Part shown: one piece after another, positions 7,247 through 18,500 of the stretch
Layout of the letters: every line of letters starts with the position of its first letter
Numbering within the stretch: position 1 is the stretch's first letter
NCBI GenBank assembly: GCA_020629335.1
Contig: JAHDDN010000002.1
Coordinates: forward strand, 1 to 51,225
Source: Chitinophagales bacterium
GTDB taxonomy: Bacteria > Bacteroidota > Bacteroidia > Chitinophagales > UBA2359
DNA: 51,225 bases
Reading direction: 5' to 3'
Position numbers and translations under genes: made by a program
The notes under the pieces: model-generated
What the model was told of the DNA's origin: nothing
Databases searched by the model: none
The model's input: only the letters and a program-made list of their open reading frames with translations

Positions 7247-8698
7247 ATGACCCAAATAATTCAGGCTCTCTTTGCCCTCACGAAACTCATTCTGTATGCC
7301 CTAATTGGGTTTATTTTCTTCTTAGCCACAGGTGGAAGAATGGCAAACAAGAGCAAATATAAAGGCGCATTTATGTCTTGGTTCGATCGTGTTCGACTCA
7401 TCAATAAAAGAAACCAAGGAGTAGCGGTAGATGGGAAAAATCTCAAACTCAGTAAGGAAAACTCAACCCTCCATTGCGCAGTTATCGGGGCTACTGGAAG
7501 CTTTAAGTCTACCATCCAGTATGCCAACTTGATGAACCTTGTCGGAAGTAAACTCATTATTGATGTTGATGGAAAAGCTCTTGCCACCACAGGTGGTGAT
7601 CAGCTCAAACAAGGAAAGAAAATCCAAAAACTGCATTTCTCTCTACCAGGTATTTCTTCTCAAGCAAATTTCCTCGACTACGTTTTAAATGACTCTGATT
7701 CAAAATGGCTCGCACAAAAAATTGTTGGAGCCACTTATAAATCAGGGTCAAAATCCGATAACGCTTTCTGGGAACATTCTGCCTCAAGCCTGATAAGCCT
7801 CCTGATCAGCATTACTAAACGCATGGACACCAAGTACCATACCATAGCGAACGTCCGTCATCTCTGCCAAAACTTTTTTCATATAGAACCAATAGTGACT
7901 GACTACGCAAGCCCAGAACTTTTTTCCCAATACGTCGCCATCATGAGTATGGATCGCAAAACACTTGCAGGCGTGCAGGCAAGTGCCCTTGTCTGCCTCG
8001 ATAGGTTATCAGGTGACGTAATGGAGCACCTTTCTGCTCAGTCTACTTTTTCCTTCGAGGAATTCATTCAGGGGAACACGACCCTTTATATCGTCATCCC
8101 AGAATCTATGATAGAAACCTACTCGGTTTTTGTGACCATCTTTCTCGAACTCCTTTTTAAGTACATTATCAGCAATAAACCTAAAGAGGTTATCTATTTT
8201 ATCCTTGATGAGTTCGCGCAATTCCCTTTTAGTTCCTTCCCAACGCTCAGCACCGTCCTACGTCGCTATAACTGTAGCCTAACTATCCTTCTTCAATCCT
8301 ACAGTCAATTGGTCTCCCGCTTTGGTGACGCAGACGCCAGAACCATCCTTTACGGTTCTTGTGCTACAAGACTAATTATGCCTGGTGCTGACCTGAGGCT
8401 AGCCCAAGAAATTTCTCAAAGTCTCGGTAAAATGGGAATGCGTATTACTGATAAAAAAGGCGGGTACACCGCTACAAGAGAAGTCCTGAGTCCTCGTGAA
8501 ATCATTCAGCTTAAAAAAGGGCAATGCCTCTTTCTTTTTAGAAATATGAGCCCCTACATCATTAAAAAGACCTACCCCTACTTCAAGCAGAGATCCCTCC
8601 TCAAAAGAAGTAAGGCCAAAATCCGCTATAAAGCCCCAAAACCTCTAGAGAAACCTTCTCTCTTCCCTATCCCCTTAGACAAAAAATTATCCCTATGA
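7247..8698 (+). CDS. VirD4/TraG-like type IV coupling protein
   Basis: A 483-aa membrane-anchored ATPase that would bring the relaxase-DNA complex to a type IV secretion channel. One N-terminal hydrophobic segment (about 6-28) precedes the ATPase domain. Walker A is GATGSFKST (81-89), with Phe where most relatives have Gly. A D-x-K-like segment (IIDVDGKALATTGG) follows. Walker B is YFILDEFAQFP (DE at 321-322). The ATG at 7247 was chosen: earlier in-frame codons back to 7028 lack ATG, overlap the small membrane gene and read as unlikely protein. Its stop overlaps the next ATG. It is short for a VirD4, as in mobilizable elements; the channel itself is not encoded here. Confidence 0.85.
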   Translation: MTQIIQALFALTKLILYALIGFIFFLATGGRMANKSKYKGAFMSWFDRVRLINKRNQGVAVDGKNLKLSKENSTLHCAVIGATGSFKSTIQYANLMNLVGSKLIIDVDGKALATTGGDQLKQGKKIQKLHFSLPGISSQANFLDYVLNDSDSKWLAQKIVGATYKSGSKSDNAFWEHSASSLISLLISITKRMDTKYHTIANVRHLCQNFFHIEPIVTDYASPELFSQYVAIMSMDRKTLAGVQASALVCLDRLSGDVMEHLSAQSTFSFEEFIQGNTTLYIVIPESMIETYSVFVTIFLELLFKYIISNKPKEVIYFILDEFAQFPFSSFPTLSTVLRRYNCSLTILLQSYSQLVSRFGDADARTILYGSCATRLIMPGADLRLAQEISQSLGKMGMRITDKKGGYTATREVLSPREIIQLKKGQCLFLFRNMSPYIIKKTYPYFKQRSLLKRSKAKIRYKAPKPLEKPSLFPIPLDKKLSL

Positions 8699-9252
8699 AA
8701 AAGCACACACTCCAATCAGAACTATTCCAAAAAGGCCTCGTGGAAAAAGCCGACCATCAAGCCATAAAAGCTTTTAAAACGCACAGAAAAAAAACAAAAG
8801 CCAAGGAATATAATGCTGAGTACCTAAAGGACAAAAAAGTTAAAAATCTGGTCTTCACGAAATCAGAATACCAAAAACTAAAAACCCTGGCCACCGAAGC
8901 ACAAATGCCTGAAGCCACTTTTCTAAAATCCTGCATCTTTGGCTACATCAACGAAATCTACATAGCTCCAAGCTCTGAGTCAGTAAAAGAGCTTACCGCT
9001 CATGTCCTGAGTATTAAATCGTCAATCAGCCAAGCGATCCAATACGTCCATAGCAATGGCGAAATTACCTTTGATGATATATGTCGTATCCAAAAACAAA
9101 TAGATGATCTCTCATCAATCCTTTCTTATAAACTTTCTTCTCCGCCTTCTCTGTCCTCATGGCTAACGCAACAAATCGCCCTCAACAAAGACCATGACTT
9201 CCTTTCTCGGTTGCTTATTACTATTGCTCATCACCTCAATACAAAACCATGA
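8695..9252 (+). CDS. MobC-like relaxosome accessory protein
   Basis: A 185-aa protein. After a lysine-rich N-terminus (about 1-50) comes KNLVFTKSEYQKLKTLATEA...FLKSCIFG, the ribbon-helix-helix-like segment typical of MobC/mobilization accessory proteins. The rest is helical. It should bind oriT and help the relaxase. It overlaps the coupling-protein stop (ATGA) and the relaxase start (ATGATGA), so the three are translated as a unit. Confidence 0.75.
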   Translation: MKKHTLQSELFQKGLVEKADHQAIKAFKTHRKKTKAKEYNAEYLKDKKVKNLVFTKSEYQKLKTLATEAQMPEATFLKSCIFGYINEIYIAPSSESVKELTAHVLSIKSSISQAIQYVHSNGEITFDDICRIQKQIDDLSSILSYKLSSPPSLSSWLTQQIALNKDHDFLSRLLITIAHHLNTKP

Positions 9253-10136
9253 TGATTAAAGCCTGCCACTACAAAGGAAGAAGCATCTATCGGGCAAAAT
9301 CCAAAGTGGCCTACATTCTTAAAGATAAGGATCGAGTGCAGAAGCTTATAGATGAAAATACGCTCTTGCTCAATTTCACTGAAGCTGACCCTACGCGTAT
9401 TCACCGCGATTTCCTTACCAATGCCAAGCATTTACCAAATCGAAAAAATGGAACAAAACTCTATCATTTTATTCTGTCTTTTTCGCCTTTAGACTCTCCC
9501 AACATTACCAGCGACATCCTCCTAGACATCGGTAAAAAATTTATCGAACTCAGAAATATTTCTTCAAATATCGTCCTCATGAAATTGCACCTCCACGAAA
9601 AGCATAAACACATCCATATTCTTAGTTCGAGCAATCCTGTAAGAGGCAAAAAACCAGTTAGATTCAATAAAGCCCAATTCCAGAACCTCCTTAGGGACAT
9701 GGAGATTTATCAGCGAGAAAAATATAGTCATGAGCTTTCTCACTCCTTTATGCATATAAATAAAAAAGAGAAAAGACTTCACAACCAAATACGGTCTGAT
9801 AAAAACAGAAGAAAGGAGAAGGAATTTCAGATGCATGCACGAACCAAAGGCAAAGTGCCTTCCCATAAACAAGAAGCGAAAACTATAGTTGACCAACTAC
9901 TCAGCCATGTAAACAGACTCGACTCATTTATCCATCAGCTAAGCACGCACGAAGATTTAGACCTCTACGAATATAGAGGCAAAATCAAAGGGGTGATTTT
10001 CAGAGGCAGAAAGTATCGCTTCAGAACACTTAATGTTGATCTGGAACGTATACGCGAGTTGGAGCGCATTGCAGAACGTCTAAGGCAGCTTTCTCTCATT
10101 AGAAGCAATTCCTTAGACAGGGGCCTGGAAAGGTAG
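9249..10136 (+). CDS. Relaxase (mobilization nuclease)
   Basis: A 295-aa relaxase that would nick oriT and lead the strand during transfer. The metal-binding motif is HEKHKHIHI (H116, H121, H123), preceded by the strand YHFILSFSP seen in Relaxase-family (PF03432) proteins. A tyrosine near the N-terminus (around Y13-Y22) is the likely nucleophile. The C-terminal third is basic and helical. The start is ATG 9249 or 9252; both fit. The class is probably MOBP-like, by eye only. It is the last gene of the operon, and the next ~180 bp contain strong inverted repeats. Confidence 0.85.
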   Translation: MMIKACHYKGRSIYRAKSKVAYILKDKDRVQKLIDENTLLLNFTEADPTRIHRDFLTNAKHLPNRKNGTKLYHFILSFSPLDSPNITSDILLDIGKKFIELRNISSNIVLMKLHLHEKHKHIHILSSSNPVRGKKPVRFNKAQFQNLLRDMEIYQREKYSHELSHSFMHINKKEKRLHNQIRSDKNRRKEKEFQMHARTKGKVPSHKQEAKTIVDQLLSHVNRLDSFIHQLSTHEDLDLYEYRGKIKGVIFRGRKYRFRTLNVDLERIRELERIAERLRQLSLIRSNSLDRGLER

Positions 10137-10140
10137 GGTT

Positions 10141-10315
10141 CTCAGGGAAGGAAACGTCCCTGAGCAAGTACGCCTTTTTACATTTCATTTCTAAAACTTT
10201 AATAGTTTTTGAATTGATAGTATCTCTGATTGTAAAAAGGCTTACTTGCCCTTAGTTGTGGCTGAATTTTAATTTTATGTTTCATAAAATTTAGGTACAG
10301 CTAAGGTTATGCGTT
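10141..10315 (+). other. Candidate oriT: three nested hairpins after the relaxase
   Basis: Three inverted repeats stand in a row. CTCAGGGA/TCCCTGAG (10141-10148, 10157-10164) is perfect. A 19-bp arm (10164-10182) pairs with 10231-10249 with one mismatch and a 48-nt loop. AATTTTATG/CATAAAATT (10271-10279, 10283-10291) is perfect, inside a longer imperfect arm pair (CTTAG...CTAAG, 10251-10315). The first arm includes AAGTACGCC, loosely like nic regions of mobilizable plasmids. Position right after the relaxase supports oriT; the first hairpin may also act as a terminator. Unproven. Confidence 0.6.
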
Positions 10316-10629
10316 GGGGATTTTGAAGTTTTAGTTTTTTCAAAAAACTTCAATGCGGGTAGGCAAATTCTCTTCCTAATTTTTAAACTAAAAGTTGATC
10401 TCTAGAGGATTATTTAATCCTTCATAGAACTAGTGAAACAATTAGGTCAAAACTTAAATAATACCGATTAAATGAATCTTATCTACTGAAACAAGCCACG
10501 CTTTAGGGCATTTACTAACAAGAGATTTATTTTGAGTAGTTGATTTTTATTTTGTCAGAAAGACTATATAAATTGCATAATTTGAACTGCTCTTCGCCTT
10601 TCAATATTAACTTGATTAAATTAAACAGA
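10316..10629. other. Non-coding gap after candidate oriT
   Basis: No convincing ORF. It contains a small palindrome, AGGATTatttAATCCT, near 10408. Nothing else was recognised. It may hold the promoter of the 63-aa gene. Confidence 0.4.
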
Positions 10630-10821
10630 ATGAAATTCGAATATTTAGTTTTAACCTATGGTAAACCAACGAACAGAGATGAACATGAAAATGAACATAT
10701 TGAAGATATAGAAGATTTAACCTCAACATTGAATAAATTTGGAGAACAAGGTTGGGAATTAATACAAATTCAAAAATCCGACAAATCATTTCTTTATTTT
10801 TTAAAGAAAAGCACTAATTGA
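10630..10821 (+). CDS. DUF4177-like small protein
   Basis: A 63-aa protein. It starts with a hydrophobic strand (MKFEYLVLTYG) and has the signature LNKFGEQGWELIQIQ followed by LYFLKK, the beta-alpha-beta pattern of DUF4177 proteins. Function of the family is unknown. The ATG at 10630 was chosen over an upstream TTG (10540) because the family begins at this strand. It stands alone between the candidate oriT and the methyltransferase-like gene. Confidence 0.7.
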   Translation: MKFEYLVLTYGKPTNRDEHENEHIEDIEDLTSTLNKFGEQGWELIQIQKSDKSFLYFLKKSTN

Positions 10822-11015
10822 TTACATCTTAAATTTGGACACCAATACTAATGAGCCAAATTGGCATTAGATGTGCACTTTGTCCTAAATATTTGCCATA
10901 ATTTATAATTTTCAATGGTTAGTAATTCAGCTACTAACTACTGAAAATCAATCACGATTATAATAGGTATTCAACAAAACATGCAAGTATTTTTGCACCT
11001 CTTCATATCGTTCAT

Positions 11016-11046
11016 AAAAAAGTGCTGACCGAAGCCAGCACTTTTT
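11016..11046 (-). terminator. Rho-independent terminator of the methyltransferase-like gene
   Basis: AAAAAGTGCTG/CAGCACTTTTT stem (11017-11027 with 11036-11046) around an 8-nt loop, with T runs on both strands, so it can work in both directions. It lies 17 bp beyond the stop of the minus-strand gene. The same stem sequence is used at 11841-11871. Confidence 0.85.
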
Positions 11047-11062
11047 ACTTTTCAGAATGATA

Positions 11063-11686
11063 TTAGCGAAAATCTTTCATAGAGAGCCACCAAAATTTAG
11101 GATACTTCTTTTTAGTGTTATCCCATACGACCCAGCAATACTGCTGCTTAGCTCTAACGTTTTTATTGTAAGGTCTTACTTTATAAGGCCAACAAACAAG
11201 TTTATCTATGGCATATATTGCTGATGGCGGTGTTTTGATATACTTGTAATGACGATCTTCATGGCAAAGTGATCTGAGATTTAAGAGCATGGCTACTTTT
11301 CCGCCTGTTTTTTGGGTATAGGTTAGGGCTTTTCTTATGAAGGCATCAGCCAAACCGTGTTTACCATATGGAGGATTAGTGATGATATTTTTGGCTAATG
11401 GCTTTTTAGTTTTTAGAAAGTCTATGCCACCCATACCGTACTTTCTTTTAGCCAAGTCAGTAGAAACAACCTCAAGCCCTGCTTCTTTGAGCACCTTAGA
11501 AATATCGCCATTCCCACAAGCAGGCTCCCATATGCATCCTTCGAATTTTTCTACTGACAGAAGTGCTCTTGTTGCTTCTGGTGGCGTAGGATAAAATTCA
11601 AGACTCGCCCTTTCTCGCCCCTTATGAAACCGATGAGTGTTTGCACACATATTTAATGGATAAAGAAATAAATATGTACTGGGCAT
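11063..11686 (-). CDS. Small DNA adenine methyltransferase-like protein
   Basis: A protein of up to 207 aa. It has FYPTPPEAT near residue 31, the SAM-binding loop EPACGNGDIS (54-63) and the catalytic motif NPPYG (104-108), the order found in phage-type N6-adenine methyltransferases. It is short and has no visible target-recognition domain or restriction partner, so it is either an orphan methylase or a degenerate member. Met13 (11650) is an equally good start; the first 12 residues look unlike protein. It may protect the element from host restriction, which is inference. The gene is followed by its own terminator. Confidence 0.75.
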   Translation of the reverse strand: MPSTYLFLYPLNMCANTHRFHKGRERASLEFYPTPPEATRALLSVEKFEGCIWEPACGNGDISKVLKEAGLEVVSTDLAKRKYGMGGIDFLKTKKPLAKNIITNPPYGKHGLADAFIRKALTYTQKTGGKVAMLLNLRSLCHEDRHYKYIKTPPSAIYAIDKLVCWPYKVRPYNKNVRAKQQYCWVVWDNTKKKYPKFWWLSMKDFR

Positions 11687-11701
11687 GATTAAAGGAAAAA
11701 C

Positions 11702-11744
11702 AAAAAATCAAGGAGGAATTCGTAGAAGCATTCCTTGATTTTTT
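11702..11744. terminator. Bidirectional hairpin between two minus-strand genes
   Basis: AAAAAATCAAGGA (11702-11714) pairs with TCCTTGATTTTTT (11732-11744): 13 bp with A/T runs at both outer edges. It sits just upstream of the methyltransferase-like gene and would insulate it from neighbours. Confidence 0.7.
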
Positions 11745-11840
11745 GATTCCTTAATCACCATTCATATTTTTTATTTCTTGGAAATATGAAGGTTTTTGTT
11801 CCTGTAAGTGTATCCATAAGGTTAATGGTGAAATAGATAT

Positions 11841-11871
11841 AAAAAAAGTGCTGACGAAAAGCCAGCACTTT
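11841..11871 (-). terminator. Rho-independent terminator of the DUF7222-like gene
   Basis: AAAGTGCTG/CAGCACTTT (11845-11853 with 11863-11871) with seven T on the minus-strand transcript. It lies 19 bp beyond the stop of the next gene. The stem is the same sequence as the 11016-11046 terminator. Confidence 0.85.
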
Positions 11872-11890
11872 AAACGAAAGTATGAAGGTA

Positions 11891-12241
11891 TTAGCCCTGA
11901 TAAAATACTTTATAAGCTGTTTGAGTGAAGGCGAACCAGGATAAGTGATTAGCCAGCTGATACGGGATTTTCATAGTAAGCCCAGTATTTTCTTCATGCT
12001 CTATCTTGAGTTCCATAATCTCATGATAGTATTTGTTGAAGAATTTGTGGGTGTCAGAATAATAGACAAGAAAAGAAATCATTCCGCTTTCGCATCCGTG
12101 GGTAAACAGATCATAAAACCAGTTTTTGACTTCTGAAACGTCCCGATCCAGAGCTTCATTAGCCACAAGTTTAGCAATGGTATCCGCACCGGAATTTGCG
12201 ATAGATTCAAGCCGAGAAATAAGAGATGTAGATGTAATCAT
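11891..12241 (-). CDS. DUF7222-like phage/plasmid-type small protein
   Basis: A 116-aa protein. The segment HGCESGMISFLVYYSDTHKFFNKYYHEIMEL resembles a small family (DUF7222, as I recall it) seen in phages and plasmids, with a conserved G.xSGM..LIYYxDT..F...... pattern. Function unknown. The start was set at the ATG at 12241 rather than 12304 because the extra N-terminus is low quality and family members start near the LISRLESIA helix. It forms its own transcript with a dedicated terminator. Confidence 0.7.
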   Translation of the reverse strand: MITSTSLISRLESIANSGADTIAKLVANEALDRDVSEVKNWFYDLFTHGCESGMISFLVYYSDTHKFFNKYYHEIMELKIEHEENTGLTMKIPYQLANHLSWFAFTQTAYKVFYQG

Positions 12242-12299
12242 GGTACATAAAAGTTGAGAAATAAATATGCTTTCCCTTTGATTAAGCAATAGAAACAGA

Positions 12300-12340
12300 G
12301 TCAAGGTGGAACGCGAAGCGGCAAAACCTTGACCTCTTTT
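12300..12340 (+). promoter_or_regulatory. Terminator-like hairpin upstream of the RHS gene
   Basis: GTCAAGGT (12300-12307) pairs with ACCTTGAC (12326-12333), with an inner CGC/GCG pairing, followed by CTCTTTTT. No + strand gene precedes it closely. It may terminate a short leader or block read-through into the RHS gene 200 bp downstream. The rest of 12341-12537 shows no ORF. Confidence 0.5.
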
Positions 12341-12537
12341 TCGGCTTAATCACACTTTTGTGATTTTATTTCGCTTTTATGTACTGGATACGCTCAGCTT
12401 GATGGCTTTATCTCATCTTTCGACTCATAAATAAAGTCCAGTATCCATCTCTTGTCGAAGAATATTAGCCTCTCAGCCAAAATATTCCAAATCTTTTAGT
12501 ATTTTTCAACTAATAGAAAACGACAAATCGACCTAGA

Positions 12538-15500
12538 ATGAACAGCAACCTACATACTAAGGGGTTAGGTATGACCCTGATATTCTGCATAGCCTTGCAA
12601 GTAAACGTCTTTTCACAATTCTCTGTTCCTGATGAAACCTACCTCCCGCCTTCTCCTGCAGCAGCAAGTTTTGCGGAATACGCGGAGGTTCCTAACGGAC
12701 ACTACACCGGCATTCCGCAGATAGCGATCCCCATTCAAAACTTTACCAGTAATGAGGTTGGTCATAATGTAAGCCTGAGCTACCATTCTGGCGGGATTAA
12801 GGTTGCAGAAAAAGCCAGCAATGTAGGTCTTGGGTGGAACCTCAATATTGGAGGAGTTATTAGTCGATCAGTCAGAGGTGCCCCCGACGAACATCTCTTC
12901 GAAGGTCAAGTCACTGGCTACCTTGAGGATGGTGTTGATACCAGTTGGTACAGCACACACGAATCACAAGTCGCAAGTGGCGAAAGAGATATGCAGAGTG
13001 ATGTGTATTTTTTCAATTTCAATGGGTATTCTGGCTCTTTTCTCATTCAGCCAGATGGAGGTATACTTCAAGAAGAAGCCTCTGACCTTATTATCGAATA
13101 TGAGTTTACCAATTATGCCTACAACAAACTCATCTGGAAGATTTATACTCCCGATGGAACGGTCTATTACTTTGGAGACGATTCACCTAATGATGGCATC
13201 ATAGATGATGCAGTGTCCTACTCTAATAGTTATATAGACGCTACATTTAACACCCCTGCCTCTTTTAGAAATCATCCACTAGTGGATGCCTGGCACTTAG
13301 TAAAAATAGAGTCCTTCACAGGGGCTTCGTCTATTGATTTTGAATATGATGAATTTGAAGAATACCACACACGTCAAATAGCAAGCCCACTTGAAGGTAT
13401 TTTAGAAGAAGGACGAAATGTATGGTATCCAGGAATTGCTGATATGTATAATGAAGGAGCATTCTTCATTAACGTAAACAAGGTGACCTTTACAGATTAC
13501 CTTACCCCGCGCCTGACAAAAATTATTACCAATAATCGTCATGTGCATTTTACCTACGCCGATACCACCAGAAAAGATTTATCCATTTGGAAACAAGTCG
13601 CTCAACAGATAGGCACCACTATCAATATACCCACGAGTAAAATTCATAACCCTGCAGCCCTAGAAAGTATCCAAATTGCTTCGCTTTCTGATGTCTGCCT
13701 GCTCGAATATGATTTTAGTACTTCCTACTTCTATAGCTCTGATCATGGTTTTTATGATAATTTTGGAGAAATTGATGAGGATGGAACGGATAGCTTTGGA
13801 GAATACTATAGTGACCAAAGACGACTCCGTTTAGATTCTCTGACCGAACGATCCTGCAATAGCTCCATCACTAAAACAACGAGTTTCAGTTATTCTACCG
13901 ACACCATCGCTCGTGGACTTTCCTTTAATCGAGATCATCAAGGATATCCAAACGGAGGCAATAACGAAACACTTGTGCCTAAATTGGTGATTTACGATGG
14001 ACTGAGTGATCCCGCAGTCGTTGACCTTACCTCTATAGATTACCTAGCAGATAGGGAGTGCAATCCCAATCATCCAATAGAAGCCCAGTTAGAAAAAATA
14101 ACCTACCCAACAGGTGGCGAGGTAAGCTTTGAGTTTGAACGCCATGATTATTATGGCGTAGATGTAACAGAAACACCTAACTATCTCATTAATATGCAGA
14201 ATTGTAGCACCCCTTTTGGTGACCCTGCATGTAATGGAAATACCTTCGAAACGCCCGATGTCCCCCTCAACGCAAATGCGACGGTTCATTATGAATTAAT
14301 TATCCAGGCAACCAAATCTGTTTTAGATCAATCAAACACAGAAATATATGTGGATGTAGAGTTTAGCTTTAATGGGGGCGCATGGCAGATGATTGATAAT
14401 GTAGTCCTCAGTACCACAAATGGATTTAGTGTTCTCAAGTGCTACAGTCAGGATAATTTTAATAGCGGAGCAAATGGTGATTACAAGTTTCGCTTGCAAC
14501 CAAGCGACGCATCTCGGCTTTTATTTCTCTCTATTCAGCTTATTGAGTTTACCAGAACGATAACGAATACAAACCTTCCGATTGGAGGCTATCGAATACA
14601 CAGAATAACCGAAGACCCCATTTCTAGCCCACAAAAAATCAGGCAGTTTAATTATGTGAATGGAAGAGGATCAACGCAATCAAGTGGGAAAGTTATTGGG
14701 CTTCCAACTTACGTTGAAGTTTTTCCCGATAGTGCCGCTTACATTGATCAATTTTCTGGTGCTTGTTATGAAATAACCGACCCCGCAAAACTCCTTAATG
14801 GGAATACCTTTACCCTGAATTCCATACAGGGAAGTCATATTGGCTATCTCCGAGTAGAAGAAGAAATTATTGGCGCGAATAATGGCTATGAAGTCTACAG
14901 TTTTCTGGACGATGTGACGTATGAAGCCTCCATGATCCATGATTTCCCTGTTTATCCTGAGTACTACATAAAAGAAGAAGCGGGGTATCCTTCTTCTGTC
15001 AGATATTTTGATAACAGCAATCAAGAAGTTTCTTCAACCATATATCACTATCAAGTACATACCCACCCCGAAGTAAGTACTTCTTATTCCTCAAGGTCTT
15101 ATCTCTCTTGTGAAAGTCCACCAGCTCTTAATGATCTTCATACCATTAATATCGAATGGAATACGCATAGCCGATTTGTGTATAAGGTTCAACAATTTGA
15201 ATCACTTGATGGGGTGCAGATAGAAAGAAATTTCGAATACGACTCATTAGATATACACCATCAGCTTACCGCTCAAACATCAAGAAATTCTGATGGCAAA
15301 GAACACCGTGAAGAATTTTATTATCTGATCGATTATCCCAATCTGGTAAAACGAGCTCAGTTTCTCGACGAGCATAGGTTGCTTCCATCTTGGAGGCAGA
15401 TCAAGAAGGTAGATAACCTCACTACTGATATTAGAGACATCCTCTTTCAGTATTATGACACCAACGGAAACTCCACTACCAGTGCCACCAATACTTTACT

Positions 15501-18500
15501 GGCCTATAAAAATAGGCGCAGAGAATTTACTTGGCTTAATAACGCCTATTTTGATCAAGGCTGGCAAGACGAATACACCAATCTTTCCCAAGACCCCAAT
15601 GTCTGGAAACCCACAGAAGTAAGCAAAGAAGGATGGGTCGTACACTTTGATTTTGAATGGTCACCTTCTGCAAAACTAATTACCAAGAATTTTGATCCGT
15701 ATGACGCAGGGCTGTATGAACATAAGACCCAGTACACCTATCATCCAGAGAGCGATCTCCTAGCTACTACCACTGAAATTGATGGGCAGGTAATAGAATA
15801 CGAATATGATGACCTTCTTCGATTAGAATATATAAAGCAAAGGAATAACAACCTCTCCACCCAGTTTAGTTATAACTATATACCTAATACCATCAAGGCT
15901 ATTAATGCTTTTACAGGGCTTCCCGATAGAACAACTATTCAGGAGTTTGATGGACTTGGTAAACTCATTAAAACAACCAAGAAGCAGTACAACGAACAGG
16001 AGCAAGATGTCATAAGTGAGATTACCTATAATAACAGAGGACTCATAGACACGCGATCAGATTTTGATGGGAACTTCACCTCAGTGCAGTATCACCCAGA
16101 CCCACTAGACAGAATCCATACAGAAACTGACCCAATGGGATTTGTGACCAGTTATGAATTTGGTTCCAATAGCAATGAAGTAAATGGCTATATGCCTGAT
16201 TCTTTATATCTCCAAAAAGTCATTGATCCTGACAATTTAGAAACCATTACCTTTCTGGATAAACGCGGAAGAACCATTATGGAAAGACGAACTGATGGAG
16301 CGTCAAATAATGCGGACACCTATTATCAATACGATGATAAAGATCGGATAGAAACCATTATTCCTCCAGATGCCTCTTTGTCTGATATGAATCTAATCTA
16401 CAGCTACACCTATGACGGTAATGACAACATGCTGAGCAAGAAAATGCCAGATCAAGGACTTATAAATTATGCCTATGATGTGAGAGACTTTCAGATTGGT
16501 ATGCAGAATCAAAAAATGGTTGCTGAGGGAAAAGACTGGCTTGTCACCAATATTGATGTGTATGGCAGACCCTTTGAAATTGGGTTCGGTTCCTTAAACT
16601 CCCTCATATACAATCCATTAAATGAATTACTCATTCGAAACTGGTACGATGGTATAGGTTCAGGCAATTCATCTAATCTCATATTTAGAGGCAAGAAGGA
16701 TGTTTCACAGGTAAATATTCTTGAGGGTTATGGTATGGGAAGTCAAAACATGATCACTTTAGATTCTTTCGACCTCTATGGAAGAACAGCGAAAACCATG
16801 ATCACAAATCCCGTTGGTGGAGATTATTCCTATGATTATGGATATGATATGTCAGATAACATAGTGGTGAAAAATCAGTTCACTGCTTTTGATACCACCT
16901 ATACAGAAAACTATTATGACCATCAGGGCAGACTCGACAGCACCAAGCTGACTATTGGTGGAGAATCGCAGTTTGTTCTGAGTGGTGTAGAGTATTCCAA
17001 CAATGACCTCATCACTACAAAGCACTTGCGAGACGCTCAAGAGAATATTCTGTTTAGCTATAATCAAAACAACTGGCTGACCAACATGCACATGGGTGGA
17101 GTGAGCTTCGAATACGAAAGTGAATGTGATAACGGAACATCACCCTCTGACTTCTTTGATCTGAGCCTCTTTTACCATGACCAAACAGGGGCTTCTATTC
17201 CTTCTCCTACAAGAAAGAATGGGAACATCTCGGCCCTCAACTGGCAACAGGCAGGACATGGCGTTCATGGGGATAATTTTGGTCTCGGATTTACCTATGA
17301 CTTCCTTGATAGAATTACCCAGTCAATCTCTACACAGAATGATGAATTTGGTTCGAGTTATACCTATGCTGATAAACGAGGAAACTTATCTCATCTTGTA
17401 AGACATGGTTACATCAAACAGGATAGCTGTTTTAGTTCTGAGCGTATAGATAGCTTAAGTTATAGCTACTATCCAGGCACTAATCGATTACGCCAAGTAC
17501 ATGACAGCGAAGACGGTGACGACTGTCCTGATTATGAACACTTACCAGAAACGCTTCAAAGTGGTCAATATGGAGTTCAAATACTCATCAGCTCAGATGG
17601 TATGGTAGAATCAGATGAAAACGTCACCTATAAAAGTGAACAAGAAATTCTTCTCGAAGGAGGGTTTGAATTTACGCCTACCAATGGCGGAACCTTTCTT
17701 GCCACTATAGATACCTGTCCTGACAATAATCACTTACTAAACCTTGGATTACTTCAACACGGATTTATAGAATCAAGTACTGCCGATTACGCCTATGATG
17801 ATAACGGTAATCTGAGCCACCATGCTGATAAAGATATTCATTTAGCATACAACTATTTGAATCTGCCATATCAGGCCACGAAGGGCACGGATAGCATCTT
17901 ATGGGTATATACTGCAGAAGGAGAAAAACTCAGAAAGCGCGTTGTCTTTGACACCAACACCTATTCTGATACCTACTACTATAACGAAATAGAACTCGCT
18001 GATAGCAGTCTTGTGGCCTATCACTCAGAAGGTCAAGTGCGTAAAAGTAATGACACCCTTCATTGGGAATACAATATAAAAGATCATTTAGGGAATGTGC
18101 GTTTAGTGTACGAAGACAGCGACCTAGATGGTATCGTCGAAGTCCTGCAAAACAACCACTATTATCCTTTTGGTATGAGAATGTATGGCGAATGGAGCAA
18201 TAGTTTTAGCGATAATGATTACCTCTATAACGGTAAGGAACTGAGTCATGAACTAGGGCTAGGATACTACGAATATGGAGCAAGATGTTATGATCCAGTA
18301 CTTGGAAGATTTTCTTCGGTCGATCCACTAGCAAGTAAATTCCCTGGAACTTCACCTTATGTCTATACGAACAACAACCCTATAGCGCTTATTGATATTG
18401 GCGGATTGTTTCCATGGCCTGTTACGGTGCGATCTTTTATTTCTGCAGACAAGGTAGGATTAGGAAGGTTTAGGGGTGATGGAAGGGGCGCATCCTTTTC

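Noticed and set aside
3821..10136. Complete conjugation system
   Set aside because: Only relaxase, MobC-like and coupling proteins are recognisable; no VirB4-type ATPase or channel proteins, so it is called mobilizable.
11063..11686. Restriction-modification system
   Set aside because: The methyltransferase-like gene has no restriction enzyme or specificity subunit next to it.
12341..12537. Riboswitch in the RHS leader
   Set aside because: Only one hairpin with a T tract; no conserved aptamer pattern seen.
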